Positions 23,352 through 31,969 of a DNA stretch of 46,952 nucleotides are shown here, in pieces. The notes beneath the pieces are model-generated. The model ran no database searches. It was not told where the DNA came from and saw only the letters and a list, made by a program, of their open reading frames with translations. The stretch lies in contig DASZTS010000058.1 of the NCBI GenBank assembly GCA_035547915.1, positions 1 to 46,952 on the forward strand, given 5' to 3'. The stretch comes from DASSFG01 sp035547915 (GTDB taxonomy: Bacteria > Planctomycetota > Planctomycetia > Pirellulales > JAICIG01). The translations under genes were made by a program, and so were the position numbers. The first letter of the stretch is position 1, and every line of letters begins with the position of its first letter.

Positions 23352-26062
23352 CCGATCCTATTACGCTCGAACTGTGTCCGGCCGTGGAAACGCAGCGCCA
23401 GGCGGCAGCCTGGTTCATCGCGGGCGACGAGCCCGGCTCCTGGTTGGGCGAGTTGATGCGTTGGAAGGTTCCGCTGGCCGATGTCCGGCTCTACATCGTC
23501 CCTCGATCGGCGGCAGACCGGCGTCCGTGTGGTGTGCTGGCCGTTCCGACGACCGCTGGACCGTCGGCAGAGACGCCTTGCGCGGCAGGCTATGGCCGGC
23601 ACTCGCCGCGATTGTACTTGCCGGTCGATGCACGATTCGATCCACCGGCAAGTGAGTCGGAAATCGACACGGAGTTGTCGAGTCACTTGGCCGTCTGGCA
23701 TCCGGCCGCCGGTCTCGTCGGCTATGACGAAGCCGATGTGCTGAGCGTCGCCGACCTCATCGCCCCTCCGACCGAGCGGGCCTGCGCATGGGATCGTGCG
23801 CAGCCCGGCGACACCGTTTTCCCTCGACTCGTCGCCGTCGTGCCACCGGCGCCGGCGGGGCCAGGCCAATTGATACTCGATCTGCGCGACGACATTGGTT
23901 CGCAGGCCGGCGAGGAATTGCCTCCCGCGCCGGATGAGCCGCGCGAATCATCCTTGGGCGCGGCGGCTTCGGCCAGCCAGCAGCTCTTGGCCAAAGCGTT
24001 GCTCAAACTGACGGCGCTCGTCCCGCGTACTGCCTCGGCGCCGACTTGGATCGATCGGGTCGAGGAATGGGCCAAACGCCGGCTGGCAGGTCTCCACGGC
24101 GATTTGGAGTCGGCCCGTCACAGAGAAATCAACCGGCTCTTGCACCTACTCGATACCGATCCCGATGAGGGCCTGCGGTACGCATTGCCGCTCGGCCACG
24201 GAGGACATCGTGGCAGGGGAGCACCCGGCAGCAAGTTGGGAACCCACGATCTCGATTTCCGGCTCGACCGCTTGGGAGGCGGGGGACCGGCCGACCACTG
24301 GCACGTCGGACAGAAGGAACAAATCGCCTTGCAGCGGTGCTATCGTGCGCTGGCTGAACGTGAGATGCAGCTCGGTCGGCACCGCCGAGCGGCCTACATC
24401 TTCGCCGAGCTACTCGGCGACCTGCCCGCCGCGGCCGACGCGCTCGAACAGGGCGGGCACGATCGCGAGGCAGCCGTGCTCTACCGAGATCGGCTCTCTC
24501 GACCGCTCGACGCCGCACGCTGTCTGGAGCGCTGCGGCGGTTGGGACGAAGCCATAGCGATCTATACCTCACAGAACGCGTTCGAAAGGGCAGCCGATCT
24601 GCTCGTCCGATTGGAGCGGCCGGACGAGGCTCGGACCATGTATCGCCGGGCGATCGAGCATTGGACTCTCGCGGGTGAACGGTTGCGTGCCGCCAAGCTC
24701 TTGGAAGGGAAACTCGGCGCCGGCGGCGAAGCGGCGATTCTGTTGGGCGCCGGCTGGCCGGCGGAGCGTCAGGCCGGCGCATGCCTGAACGAATTGTTTG
24801 CGTTGTTCGGCCGACTGGTCCGGCACGACGAAGCAGGCCGCTGGATCTCGCGGTTGCGCGACGAGCTGCTGTCACCGGCCGAGGCGGGCGAAGCCGTCGG
24901 CGTGCTGGCTCGCGTGGCACAGCGTTATGCCGACGCGACCATACGCCACGCGGCAGCCGACGTGACGCGTGTCCTTGTCGGCCGTCGCTTGCCGACGTCG
25001 ACAGCCAACGAAGCCATCTCGCTCGTGCAGGCCGTGCGGTCGCTCGTGCCTCAAGATGACCTACTCGGGCGCGACGCCGCTCGCTGGTTGGCTCGCCGCT
25101 CTGAGCCGCCGCAGGTGCGTCGGGCTGTAAAATACGGTGCGCCGCAGCAACACGTGTCCATCGACAAGACACACCATTTCTGTCTGCCGAAGGGCGTCAC
25201 CTACACCACCGTTGTTTCCGTTCCGGGCGGCCTGATTGCCGCTGGGTATTCGAGCGACGGCGTAACCGTGGCGCGGTCGGACTTCACGGGTCAGACGAAG
25301 CGGACCGATTGGCGGATACCGCTGGCCTCGCCGCGCCCGCTCCTACTGGTCCGAGGCAACACTGATTGGCCGACACTGGTGGCCTTGATCGCCGGCCCTC
25401 CTCTACAGGGCACTCTCGGTATCGGCACGCCGAACTGGTTCTCGACCGAGACGTTGGCCGCGACGGTGAGCAGCCTCGGCGTCTGGTGGGCCATCGAAGA
25501 CGACCTGATGCTCACGTCGATGCGACACGACGGCACGGTGCTCGGCCGCCGCCCCCTCTTCCTGGAGGAGATTGGCGTGCGGCACGAGCCGCAAGGCGAG
25601 TCGACCGAACGGTCCGCGGTGATGCTCGCACATCGAGACGTCGTCTACCTGGGACTGGGCCGGACGCTCGTGAGGGTTAAGAGCGAGCGCATCGACCAGA
25701 CGCCCCTCCTGGGCTCGATTCGGCGGCTCGTGGCGGCGCCCTTGGTCGTGCAGTTGCGGCTAGCGGCCGGCTTCGAAGACTATGGCGCGGCCGTCATCTG
25801 GGACGATCTCAACGGGCGCGACGTCTTGGAGGTCGCGCATAGCCTGCTCCGGCCGGAATTGACATTCACCCTCGACGGACAACTCGTGGCGGCCGATGCG
25901 AACGAAGGCCGGGTCTACTCCACCAGCAATCGCACCGTCTCGCTTCGCGGCCGCTTCGCAGGCTCCCGCGAGTCGCTCGCCGGGCTCGTTCCCGGCGAGC
26001 ACCCCGGCGAATTCTGGCTCGTTTCCGCCGGTGGCGAAACCACCGGCTATCGGATCGCTTAA
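23348..26062 (+). CDS. bpX6-like protein with helical repeats and beta-propeller
   Basis: The last gene of the operon; ATG at 23348 (904 aa), sharing ATGA with the previous stop. About residues 1-230 form an alpha/beta region (WLGELMRWKVPLADVRLYIVP, HLAVWHPAAGLVGYDEADVL). About 310-530 are TPR-like helical repeats, for example RCYRALAEREMQLGRHRRAA, LYRDRLSRPLDAARCLERCG and NAFERAADLLVRLERPDEAR. The last 300 residues are beta-rich and propeller-like. It matches the long bpX6 proteins from my memory of that Pfam family. No signal peptide or transmembrane segment is present. The helical repeats and propeller suggest ligand or protein recognition, so it is the best candidate for a sensor or target-binding subunit. 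The role is inferred. Confidence 0.78.
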   Translation: MTDPITLELCPAVETQRQAAAWFIAGDEPGSWLGELMRWKVPLADVRLYIVPRSAADRRPCGVLAVPTTAGPSAETPCAAGYGRHSPRLYLPVDARFDPPASESEIDTELSSHLAVWHPAAGLVGYDEADVLSVADLIAPPTERACAWDRAQPGDTVFPRLVAVVPPAPAGPGQLILDLRDDIGSQAGEELPPAPDEPRESSLGAAASASQQLLAKALLKLTALVPRTASAPTWIDRVEEWAKRRLAGLHGDLESARHREINRLLHLLDTDPDEGLRYALPLGHGGHRGRGAPGSKLGTHDLDFRLDRLGGGGPADHWHVGQKEQIALQRCYRALAEREMQLGRHRRAAYIFAELLGDLPAAADALEQGGHDREAAVLYRDRLSRPLDAARCLERCGGWDEAIAIYTSQNAFERAADLLVRLERPDEARTMYRRAIEHWTLAGERLRAAKLLEGKLGAGGEAAILLGAGWPAERQAGACLNELFALFGRLVRHDEAGRWISRLRDELLSPAEAGEAVGVLARVAQRYADATIRHAAADVTRVLVGRRLPTSTANEAISLVQAVRSLVPQDDLLGRDAARWLARRSEPPQVRRAVKYGAPQQHVSIDKTHHFCLPKGVTYTTVVSVPGGLIAAGYSSDGVTVARSDFTGQTKRTDWRIPLASPRPLLLVRGNTDWPTLVALIAGPPLQGTLGIGTPNWFSTETLAATVSSLGVWWAIEDDLMLTSMRHDGTVLGRRPLFLEEIGVRHEPQGESTERSAVMLAHRDVVYLGLGRTLVRVKSERIDQTPLLGSIRRLVAAPLVVQLRLAAGFEDYGAAVIWDDLNGRDVLEVAHSLLRPELTFTLDGQLVAADANEGRVYSTSNRTVSLRGRFAGSRESLAGLVPGEHPGEFWLVSAGGETTGYRIA

Positions 26063-26229
26063 CAGCCGATCGTCTGTGCCGCCGCGCCACAATCGCGAAT
26101 TTGCTATGATTGGGGAACCGGAAGCTAAGTGAAGGCGCGGCGGCAGCCGGTCCACGGCCGAGCGTCGCCTGCACGGCATGGAGGTCGATCCGGTTTGGTT
26201 GCTCTTCCAACCTTCTGAGAAGTGGCTTT

Positions 26230-27327
26230 ATGGCCGAGGGGAATCTCCCTCTGATCGAAAGCGGCTGGGTCGTTCGTCGGCGACCGATGATCGTGCTCGG
26301 CGCGGCTTCGCTCGCTCGCCTGCTGCTGGGGGCGCCGGCTATCGCCTTCGAACGAGACCCCGGCCCCGTCGCGGCCACCGCTCAATTGGTCACGCCTGAT
26401 GCGCAACGGGCCATCGAGCGCGGGCTGGAGTTTCTCGCGCAACGCCAGGGAGATGATGGTTCGTTCGGCGGCGGAGGGTATGGCCGGAACGTGGCCATCT
26501 GTGCCCTCGCCGGCACGGCCTTTCTCTCCCAAGGGAGCACGCCCGACCGCGGCCAATACGGCCGCCACGTCAGCCGTTGCGTGGCCTACCTGCTCAAGAA
26601 CTCTCAGGAGAGCGGCCTCATCGATGCGCCGGGCTCGGGCGGCCAAGGGCCCATGTACGCGCACGGCTTCGCCACGTTGTTCTTGGCCGAAACGTACGGC
26701 ATGTCGCGCGAGCCCGAAGTCCGCCGGCGGCTGGCGAAGGCGGTCGAATTGATCATCAGCACACAGAACCACGAAGGGGGTTGGCGATACCAGGCGGCGA
26801 GGCAGGAGGCGGATGTCTCGGTAACCGTCTGCCAGGTCATGGCCTTGCGGGCGGCACGCAATGCCGGCCTGTTCGTGCCGCGCGACACGATCGATCGTAG
26901 CGTCGCATACTTGAAGAAGTGCCAGAACGCGGACGGCGGCTTCCTCTACAGGCTCCCCTCCGGCGAGAGTGCCTTTCCGCGTTCGGCCGCGGGCGTGGTC
27001 GCCTTGCAGGGCGCCGGCATCTACGAAGGTCCGGAGATCGATCGCGGACTCGCCTACCTGCGCGACTTTCTTCCCAACGGAGACGTTAGCGCCTACAACC
27101 GTGAGGGCCATTTCTTCTACGGTCACTATTATGCCGCCCAGGCGATGTGGCATGCCGGCGGCAGGCATTGGATGCAGTGGTATCCCGCGATTCGCGATGA
27201 GTTGCTCGCGCGACAGCGCAACGACGACGGCGCCTGGACGGATCCCATTTGCCAGGAGTACGGCACGGCGATGGCATGCATTATCCTGCAAATGCCGAAT
27301 GACTATCTGCCGATCTTCCAGCGTTGA
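26230..27327 (+). CDS. Prenyltransferase/squalene-oxidase repeat (alpha/alpha-toroid) protein
   Basis: ATG at 26230, 365 aa; the frame opens upstream to 26110 without a better start. The N-terminus has a signal-like segment after RRR (PMIVLGAASLARLLLGAPAIAF), perhaps for Tat or Sec export. The rest is an alpha/alpha-toroid with repeats around ALAQRQ-like helices and DGSFGGGGYGRNVAICALA, NHEGGWRYQ, NADGGFLYR and NDDGAWTD. These are the QW-like motifs of squalene cyclases and prenyltransferases, but the protein lacks the DxDD motif and is half the length of a cyclase, so it is probably not an active cyclase. It begins 167 nt after the bpX operon on the same strand. Such proteins are common in planctomycetes, with unknown role. 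Confidence 0.85.
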   Translation: MAEGNLPLIESGWVVRRRPMIVLGAASLARLLLGAPAIAFERDPGPVAATAQLVTPDAQRAIERGLEFLAQRQGDDGSFGGGGYGRNVAICALAGTAFLSQGSTPDRGQYGRHVSRCVAYLLKNSQESGLIDAPGSGGQGPMYAHGFATLFLAETYGMSREPEVRRRLAKAVELIISTQNHEGGWRYQAARQEADVSVTVCQVMALRAARNAGLFVPRDTIDRSVAYLKKCQNADGGFLYRLPSGESAFPRSAAGVVALQGAGIYEGPEIDRGLAYLRDFLPNGDVSAYNREGHFFYGHYYAAQAMWHAGGRHWMQWYPAIRDELLARQRNDDGAWTDPICQEYGTAMACIILQMPNDYLPIFQR

Positions 27328-27528
27328 CCTTCCGCAATCGCCGGACTCGGATGCGGCCGTTCGTGGTCACGCTCGAAGTCTATTATCGCTAAACCCGCGC
27401 AACGTCACAGCGACGCTAACGGTCAAAGCTCTCCTTGCTCAACCCTGGCAACCCGGTGCCGGCTCAGATACGATGTTGCACAGCCTCACTGAGAAGAATG
27501 AAAGCGAGAGGATCCGCCGGTCCTTGCC

Positions 27529-28866
27529 ATGACGCCGGACGACGCGAAAGCATTTTTGGCCGAGCATGACGTTCAATACGTCCTCGCCCAGTTCGTCGAC
27601 ATTCATGGCGTGGCGAAGACCAAGTCGGTCCCCGTCGCCCACTTCGACGACATTCTGCGCGACGGAGTGGGGTTCGCCGGTTTCGCCGTATGGGGACTGG
27701 GACAGGAACCGCACGACGCCGACTATATGGCCGTCGGCGATTTGGCTACCTTGTCGCTCGTCCCCTGGCAACCCGGCTATGCGCGGATCGTCTGCAACGG
27801 CGTCGTCGACGGCCAGCCGTGGCCGTTCGACACGCGGCTCATTTTGCGGAGGCAGGTGCAGCGGCTGGCCGAGCGCGGGCTGACGATCAACACGGGTCTC
27901 GAACCCGAGTTCATGCTGCTGGCCCGCACCCCGGGCGGCTCGTTTTGCGTGGCCGATGCCAGCGACACGCTGGACAAGCCCTGCTACGACTACAAGGGCT
28001 TGTCGCGCAGCCGTGCCTTCATCGAAAAGCTCGTCCAATCGCTGCTGGCCGTCGGCGTCGATGTGTACCAGGTCGACCACGAGGATGCTAATGGCCAGTT
28101 CGAGGTCAACTTCACGTATGCCGACGGCCTGACGACGGCCGACCGGTTGGTGTTTTTCCGCATGGCGGCCGGCGAGATCGCCCGGGAGTTGGGCGTTGTC
28201 TGTTCGTTCATGCCCAAGCCGCTGTCCAACCGCACCGGCAGCGGGATGCACATGCACCTATCGCTCGCCGGCAAGGACGGCAAAGGCAACCTGTTTCACG
28301 ACGCCTCGGATCGACGCGGGCTGGGGCTGACACCGCTTGCGTATCAGTTCCTTGGTGGGTTGTTGGCACATGCGCCGGCGCTGGCCGCCTTCGCCGCTCC
28401 CACGGTCAACTCGTACAAGCGGCTCGTCGTCGGCCGGTCATTTTCGGGCGCTACCTGGGCGCCGGCCTATATCTCGTACGGCGCCAACAACCGCACATCG
28501 ATGGTGCGTGTGCCTTTCGGCCGGCTGGAACTGCGGCTGACCGATTCGAGCTGCAATCCGTATCTGGCGACCGCGGCCGTGATCGCCGCCGGGCTCGACG
28601 GCATCGACCGCCAGCTCGATCCGGGCGAGCCGCATAACGTGAATCACTACACACTCTCGGAACAGGAGCTGCACGAGCGCGGTATTCGCGTGCTTCCCCA
28701 AAGCCTGCACGAAGCGCTCGCCGCCCTCACCAGCGACCCGCTCTTCGGCGAGGTGCTGGGCCGTGAATTCGTCGACGAGTTCGTGCGCTTGAAGCGGATG
28801 GAGTGGGTCGAATATCATCGCCACGTCTCCGACTGGGAAGTCAGTCGCTATTTGGAGTTTTTCTGA
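27529..28866 (+). CDS. glnT: Type III glutamine synthetase / gamma-glutamylmethylamide synthetase-like
   Basis: An ATP-dependent glutamate-amine ligase (445 aa). N-terminal beta-grasp: VLAQFVDIHGVAKTKSVPV. Catalytic domain motifs: GLEPEFMLL (a metal-binding glutamate), QFEVNFTYADGL, GSGMHMHLSL, then LVVGRSFSGATWAPAYISYGANNRTSMVRVP and LELRLTDSSCNPYLATA. This is the GlnT/GmaS group. In methylotrophs with the N-methylglutamate pathway, GmaS condenses glutamate with methylamine, and it stands next to the three-part glutamate synthase-like genes seen here (28932-31930). Ammonia or another amine is an alternative substrate. It is the first of four genes in the same direction, 65 nt from the next. 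Confidence 0.9.
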   Translation: MTPDDAKAFLAEHDVQYVLAQFVDIHGVAKTKSVPVAHFDDILRDGVGFAGFAVWGLGQEPHDADYMAVGDLATLSLVPWQPGYARIVCNGVVDGQPWPFDTRLILRRQVQRLAERGLTINTGLEPEFMLLARTPGGSFCVADASDTLDKPCYDYKGLSRSRAFIEKLVQSLLAVGVDVYQVDHEDANGQFEVNFTYADGLTTADRLVFFRMAAGEIARELGVVCSFMPKPLSNRTGSGMHMHLSLAGKDGKGNLFHDASDRRGLGLTPLAYQFLGGLLAHAPALAAFAAPTVNSYKRLVVGRSFSGATWAPAYISYGANNRTSMVRVPFGRLELRLTDSSCNPYLATAAVIAAGLDGIDRQLDPGEPHNVNHYTLSEQELHERGIRVLPQSLHEALAALTSDPLFGEVLGREFVDEFVRLKRMEWVEYHRHVSDWEVSRYLEFF

Positions 28867-28882
28867 GTCGATCGTAAAACCT

Positions 28883-28901
28883 GCCGAGGTAATCGCTCGG
28901 C
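28883..28901 (+). other. Small hairpin between glnT-like gene and amidotransferase gene
   Basis: GCCGAG at 28883-28888 pairs with CTCGGC at 28896-28901 around a 7-nt loop. It is inside the short 65-nt gap between two operon genes. It has no T-tract, so it is more likely an mRNA processing or stability element than a terminator; chance is possible. Confidence 0.3.
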
Positions 28902-28931
28902 TGGTCACCTTTACTGCGACCATCGGTAACC

Positions 28932-29828
28932 ATGTGCGGCATCGTCGGACTATTACTCAAAGATCGCTCGGCTGAGCCGTCGCTCGGACAGCTCTTGCTG
29001 CCGATGTTCGACTGCATGGGCGACCGGGGGCCGGACTCGGCCGGGCTGGCCGTGTTCCAGCCGGCGGCGGCCCCGGCGGCACGGAGGTTCAACCTGTTTG
29101 CCAACGAGCCGCACTACGAATGGTCGGCCCTGGCGGATCGCTTCCGCGACGAGTGCGATCCACAGGCGAGCGTCGCCCCGCTCGCGAAACATGCGGTCTT
29201 GAAGACAGCGGAAGAGCCCGACCAGGTAAGAACCTGGCTGCACGCTCACCATCCGGTGGTGCATCTGCTCTCCGTCGGCCGATCGATCGACGTCTATAAG
29301 GACGAAGGCCACCCGCGCGACATCGCCGAGCGTTATCATTTCGCCGCGCTCGCCGGCAGCCATTGCGTCGGGCACACGCGGATGGCCACCGAGTCGGCCG
29401 TGTCGCCCGCGCACGCGCACCCCTTCACGGCCGGCGAGGACTTTTGCCTGGTGCACAACGGTTCGCTGTCGAATCCCTATATGCTGCGACGCAAGCTCGA
29501 AGCGCAGGGACTGACCTTCGAGACGGACAACGACACCGAAGCGGCTTGCCGATTCATCGAATGGCGTTTGCGGCTGGGCGACACGATCCATCAGGCGCTC
29601 GAAGCGGCCTTCGCCGAACTGGACGGTTTTTATACGCTGCTCATCGCCACGGCCAACGGCCTGACGTTGGTGCGCGACGCCTTCGCTTGCAAACCGGCGG
29701 TTGTCGCCGAGACCGATGCCTACGTGGCCATCTCTTCGGAGTTTCGCTCGCTCGCCCATCTGCCGGGCATCGAAATGGCCAACCTCTTCGAACCGTTGCC
29801 GGAGGAGATTTACACGTGGAACGTGTAG
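28932..29828 (+). CDS. Class II glutamine amidotransferase (GlxB/MgsA-like)
   Basis: A 298-aa Ntn-type glutamine amidotransferase. The start M-C-G-I-V-G places the nucleophile Cys at position 2 after Met removal, so the ATG at 28932 is certain. Other motifs: GHTRMATESAVSPAHAHPF, LVHNGSLSNPYMLRR and TDNDTEAACRFIEWRL, shared with glutamate synthase amidotransferase domains. It would release ammonia, or in the N-methylglutamate synthase case take methylamine from gamma-glutamylmethylamide, and pass it to the FMN subunit. The next gene begins at 29816 within its last codons, with GGAGGAG in this gene's end serving as the ribosome site. Confidence 0.9.
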   Translation: MCGIVGLLLKDRSAEPSLGQLLLPMFDCMGDRGPDSAGLAVFQPAAAPAARRFNLFANEPHYEWSALADRFRDECDPQASVAPLAKHAVLKTAEEPDQVRTWLHAHHPVVHLLSVGRSIDVYKDEGHPRDIAERYHFAALAGSHCVGHTRMATESAVSPAHAHPFTAGEDFCLVHNGSLSNPYMLRRKLEAQGLTFETDNDTEAACRFIEWRLRLGDTIHQALEAAFAELDGFYTLLIATANGLTLVRDAFACKPAVVAETDAYVAISSEFRSLAHLPGIEMANLFEPLPEEIYTWNV

Positions 29829-30532
29829 ACCTGCCCGCGGGCGTTCGTACCTTCGATCTGGCTCTATCGACGGCTCGCGAGCTGAATCAGTTCTTGCACC
29901 ACGGTCTTTCGCGCGGCAACGTCGAGCGTGTGGAAGTTTTGCATCCCAACGGGCGGCACAACCTGGCGGTGGGCATCGACTGGCCGGTCGATATCGATAT
30001 CCGCGGACACGCTGGTTACTTCATCGGCGGCATGAACAAGCGGGCGAACATCACGGTGCACGGCAATGTCGGCTGGAGCGTGGCCGAGAACATCATGTCC
30101 GGAACCGTGCGCGTGCACGGCAGCGCCTCGGAGTGCGCGGCGGCGTCGGGTCACGGCGGGCTCGTTGTCGTGGAAGGGAACGCATCGAGCCGTTGCGGCA
30201 TTTCGATGAAGGGTTGCGACATCGTGGTGGGAGGCAATGTCGGGCACGTCTCGGCCTTTATGGCGCAAGCCGGCCGGTTGGTGGTCTGCGGAGACGCCGG
30301 CGCGGGGCTCGGCGATTCGCTCTACGAGGCCGTGATTTACGTGCGCGGCAAGCTGCATGGCCTGGGAGCCGACGCCCGCGAAGAGGAGATGACTGAGGAC
30401 GATTGCCGGCAGGTGGCCGACCTGCTCGCCCGTGCCCGCATCGACGGCAACCCGCGCGAGTTCAAACGCATCGCCTCGGCCCGCGCCCTCTATCACTGGC
30501 ACTCGGAAAGTTCTCCCCTGGCGTACTCTTAG
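29816..30532 (+). CDS. Glutamate synthase GXGXG-domain subunit (GlxC/MgsB-like)
   Basis: The start is GTG at 29816, 8 nt after GGAGGAG (29801-29807), overlapping the previous gene by 13 nt (238 aa). Most of the protein is a right-handed beta-helix of the GXGXG type: GHAGYFIGGMNKRANITVHG, HGNVGWSVAENIMSG, SGHGGLVVVEGNASSRCG, GGNVGHVSAFMAQAG. The last 60 residues are helical with CRQVADLL and PREFKRIASARALYHW. This domain connects the amidotransferase and FMN sites in full-length glutamate synthase; here it is a separate protein. It is expected to form a complex with the proteins on either side. Confidence 0.9.
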   Translation: MERVDLPAGVRTFDLALSTARELNQFLHHGLSRGNVERVEVLHPNGRHNLAVGIDWPVDIDIRGHAGYFIGGMNKRANITVHGNVGWSVAENIMSGTVRVHGSASECAAASGHGGLVVVEGNASSRCGISMKGCDIVVGGNVGHVSAFMAQAGRLVVCGDAGAGLGDSLYEAVIYVRGKLHGLGADAREEEMTEDDCRQVADLLARARIDGNPREFKRIASARALYHWHSESSPLAYS

Positions 30533-30580
30533 CAACGGGGCCGGACGCGTGCTTGTGCCCCAGAGACAACCGGATACCTG

Positions 30581-31930
30581 ATGCGCGACGTTCCACACGA
30601 CCGGCGTGACCTGGAAGAGAGCTTTTCCTTCGACCGGCATGTGCTGCACTACATCCAGCACGCGGCCGAGCACGGCCTATATGAGATTCGCGGCTTGGGG
30701 GCGAAGCGACGGCTTCCCACCTTCGACGATCTCGTGTTCCTCACGGCGTCTCTCTCGCGCTATCCGCTGGAAGGTTATCGCGAGCGGTGCCTGACGAAAA
30801 CGGTGCTCGGCACGCGGCACGCCAAGAAGCCGGTCGAACTCGACATCCCCATCACCATCGCGGGCATGAGCTTCGGCGCGCTTTCGGCACATGCCAAGGA
30901 AGCCATCGGCCGGGCCGCGACGGCGGTTGGCACTTCGACCACCACGGGCGACGGCGGCATGACGCCCGAGGAACGCCTGTCTTCGAAGACGCTCGTCTAT
31001 CAATGCCTGCCGTCGCGGTATGGTTTCAATCCGGACGATTTGCGAAAAGCCGACGCCATCGAGTTGGTGATCGGTCAGGGCGCCAAGCCGGGCGGCGGCG
31101 GTATGCTGCTGGGCCAGAAGATCAGCCCACGGGTGGCCGAAATGCGCACGCTGCCGGCGGGCATCGACCAGCGTTCGGCTTGCCGCCATCCCGATTGGAC
31201 CGGCCCCGACGACCTGGCCATCAAGATCTTGGAGCTGCGTGAGATCACCGATTGGCAGGTGCCGATCTACATCAAGATGGGCGCCTCGCGCGTGCGCAAC
31301 GACGTGAAGCTGGCCGTCAAATCGGGAGCGGACGTGGTGGTGATCGACGGTATGCAAGGTGGCACCGCCGCGACGCAGCAGGTGTTCATCGAGCATGCCG
31401 GCATTCCTACGCTGGCCGCCTTGCGACAGGCCGTCGAGGCACTAGAAGAAATGAAGCTCGTCGGCGAAGTCCAGCTCGTGATTTCCGGCGGCATCCGCAC
31501 CGGGGCCGACGTGGCCAAGGCGCTGGCCATGGGTGCCGATGCGGTGGCGCTCGGCCAAGGCGTGCTCATGGCGCTCGGCTGCAACGGCGATTACTACGTG
31601 CAAGATGCCCGGCGTATCGACTGCACGGCCGACTATGAGCGGCTTGGGGTGGCTCCCGGTTTCTGTCACCACTGTCATACGGGCCTTTGCCCGGTCGGTG
31701 TGACAACACAAGATCCGGTGCTCGAACAGCGACTCGCGCCCGACGACGGAGCCCGACGCCTACAGAATTACTTGAACGTGCTCACGCTGGAATTGACGAC
31801 GCTCGCCCGCGCCTGCGGCAAGTCGAACGTGCACCACCTCGAGCGTGAAGACCTTGTGGCGTTGACCCTCGAAGCCGCCGCCATGGCCAAGTTGCCGCTC
31901 GCCGGCACCGACTGGATTCCCGGCCAATGA
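30581..31930 (+). CDS. FMN-binding glutamate synthase-like subunit (GlxD/MgsC-like)
   Basis: A 449-aa FMN-binding TIM-barrel of the glutamate synthase family. It starts 48 nt after the GXGXG gene. Motifs: MSFGALSAHAKEAIGRAATA, KPGGGGMLLGQKISPRVAEMR, VPIYIKMGASRVRNDVKLAV, ADVVVIDGMQGGTAA, ISGGIRTGADVAKALAMGAD. The 3Fe-4S ligand region is FCHHCHTGLCPVG. It should make glutamate, or N-methylglutamate if methylamine is supplied, from 2-oxoglutarate. The set with the previous three genes equals gmaS-mgsABC. The mgdABCD genes that normally oxidise N-methylglutamate were not seen in this window. Confidence 0.92.
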   Translation: MRDVPHDRRDLEESFSFDRHVLHYIQHAAEHGLYEIRGLGAKRRLPTFDDLVFLTASLSRYPLEGYRERCLTKTVLGTRHAKKPVELDIPITIAGMSFGALSAHAKEAIGRAATAVGTSTTTGDGGMTPEERLSSKTLVYQCLPSRYGFNPDDLRKADAIELVIGQGAKPGGGGMLLGQKISPRVAEMRTLPAGIDQRSACRHPDWTGPDDLAIKILELREITDWQVPIYIKMGASRVRNDVKLAVKSGADVVVIDGMQGGTAATQQVFIEHAGIPTLAALRQAVEALEEMKLVGEVQLVISGGIRTGADVAKALAMGADAVALGQGVLMALGCNGDYYVQDARRIDCTADYERLGVAPGFCHHCHTGLCPVGVTTQDPVLEQRLAPDDGARRLQNYLNVLTLELTTLARACGKSNVHHLEREDLVALTLEAAAMAKLPLAGTDWIPGQ

Positions 31931-31969
31931 CCGGGCCGTTCTGATCTGCGTGGGAAGGGCAAGTTGACG

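Noticed and set aside
24129..25172. 347-codon minus-strand frame
   Set aside because: Antisense of the bpX6-like gene; Arg-rich and without features.
26125..27291. 388-codon minus-strand frame
   Set aside because: Antisense to the alpha/alpha-toroid gene with its repeat motifs; no ribosome site.
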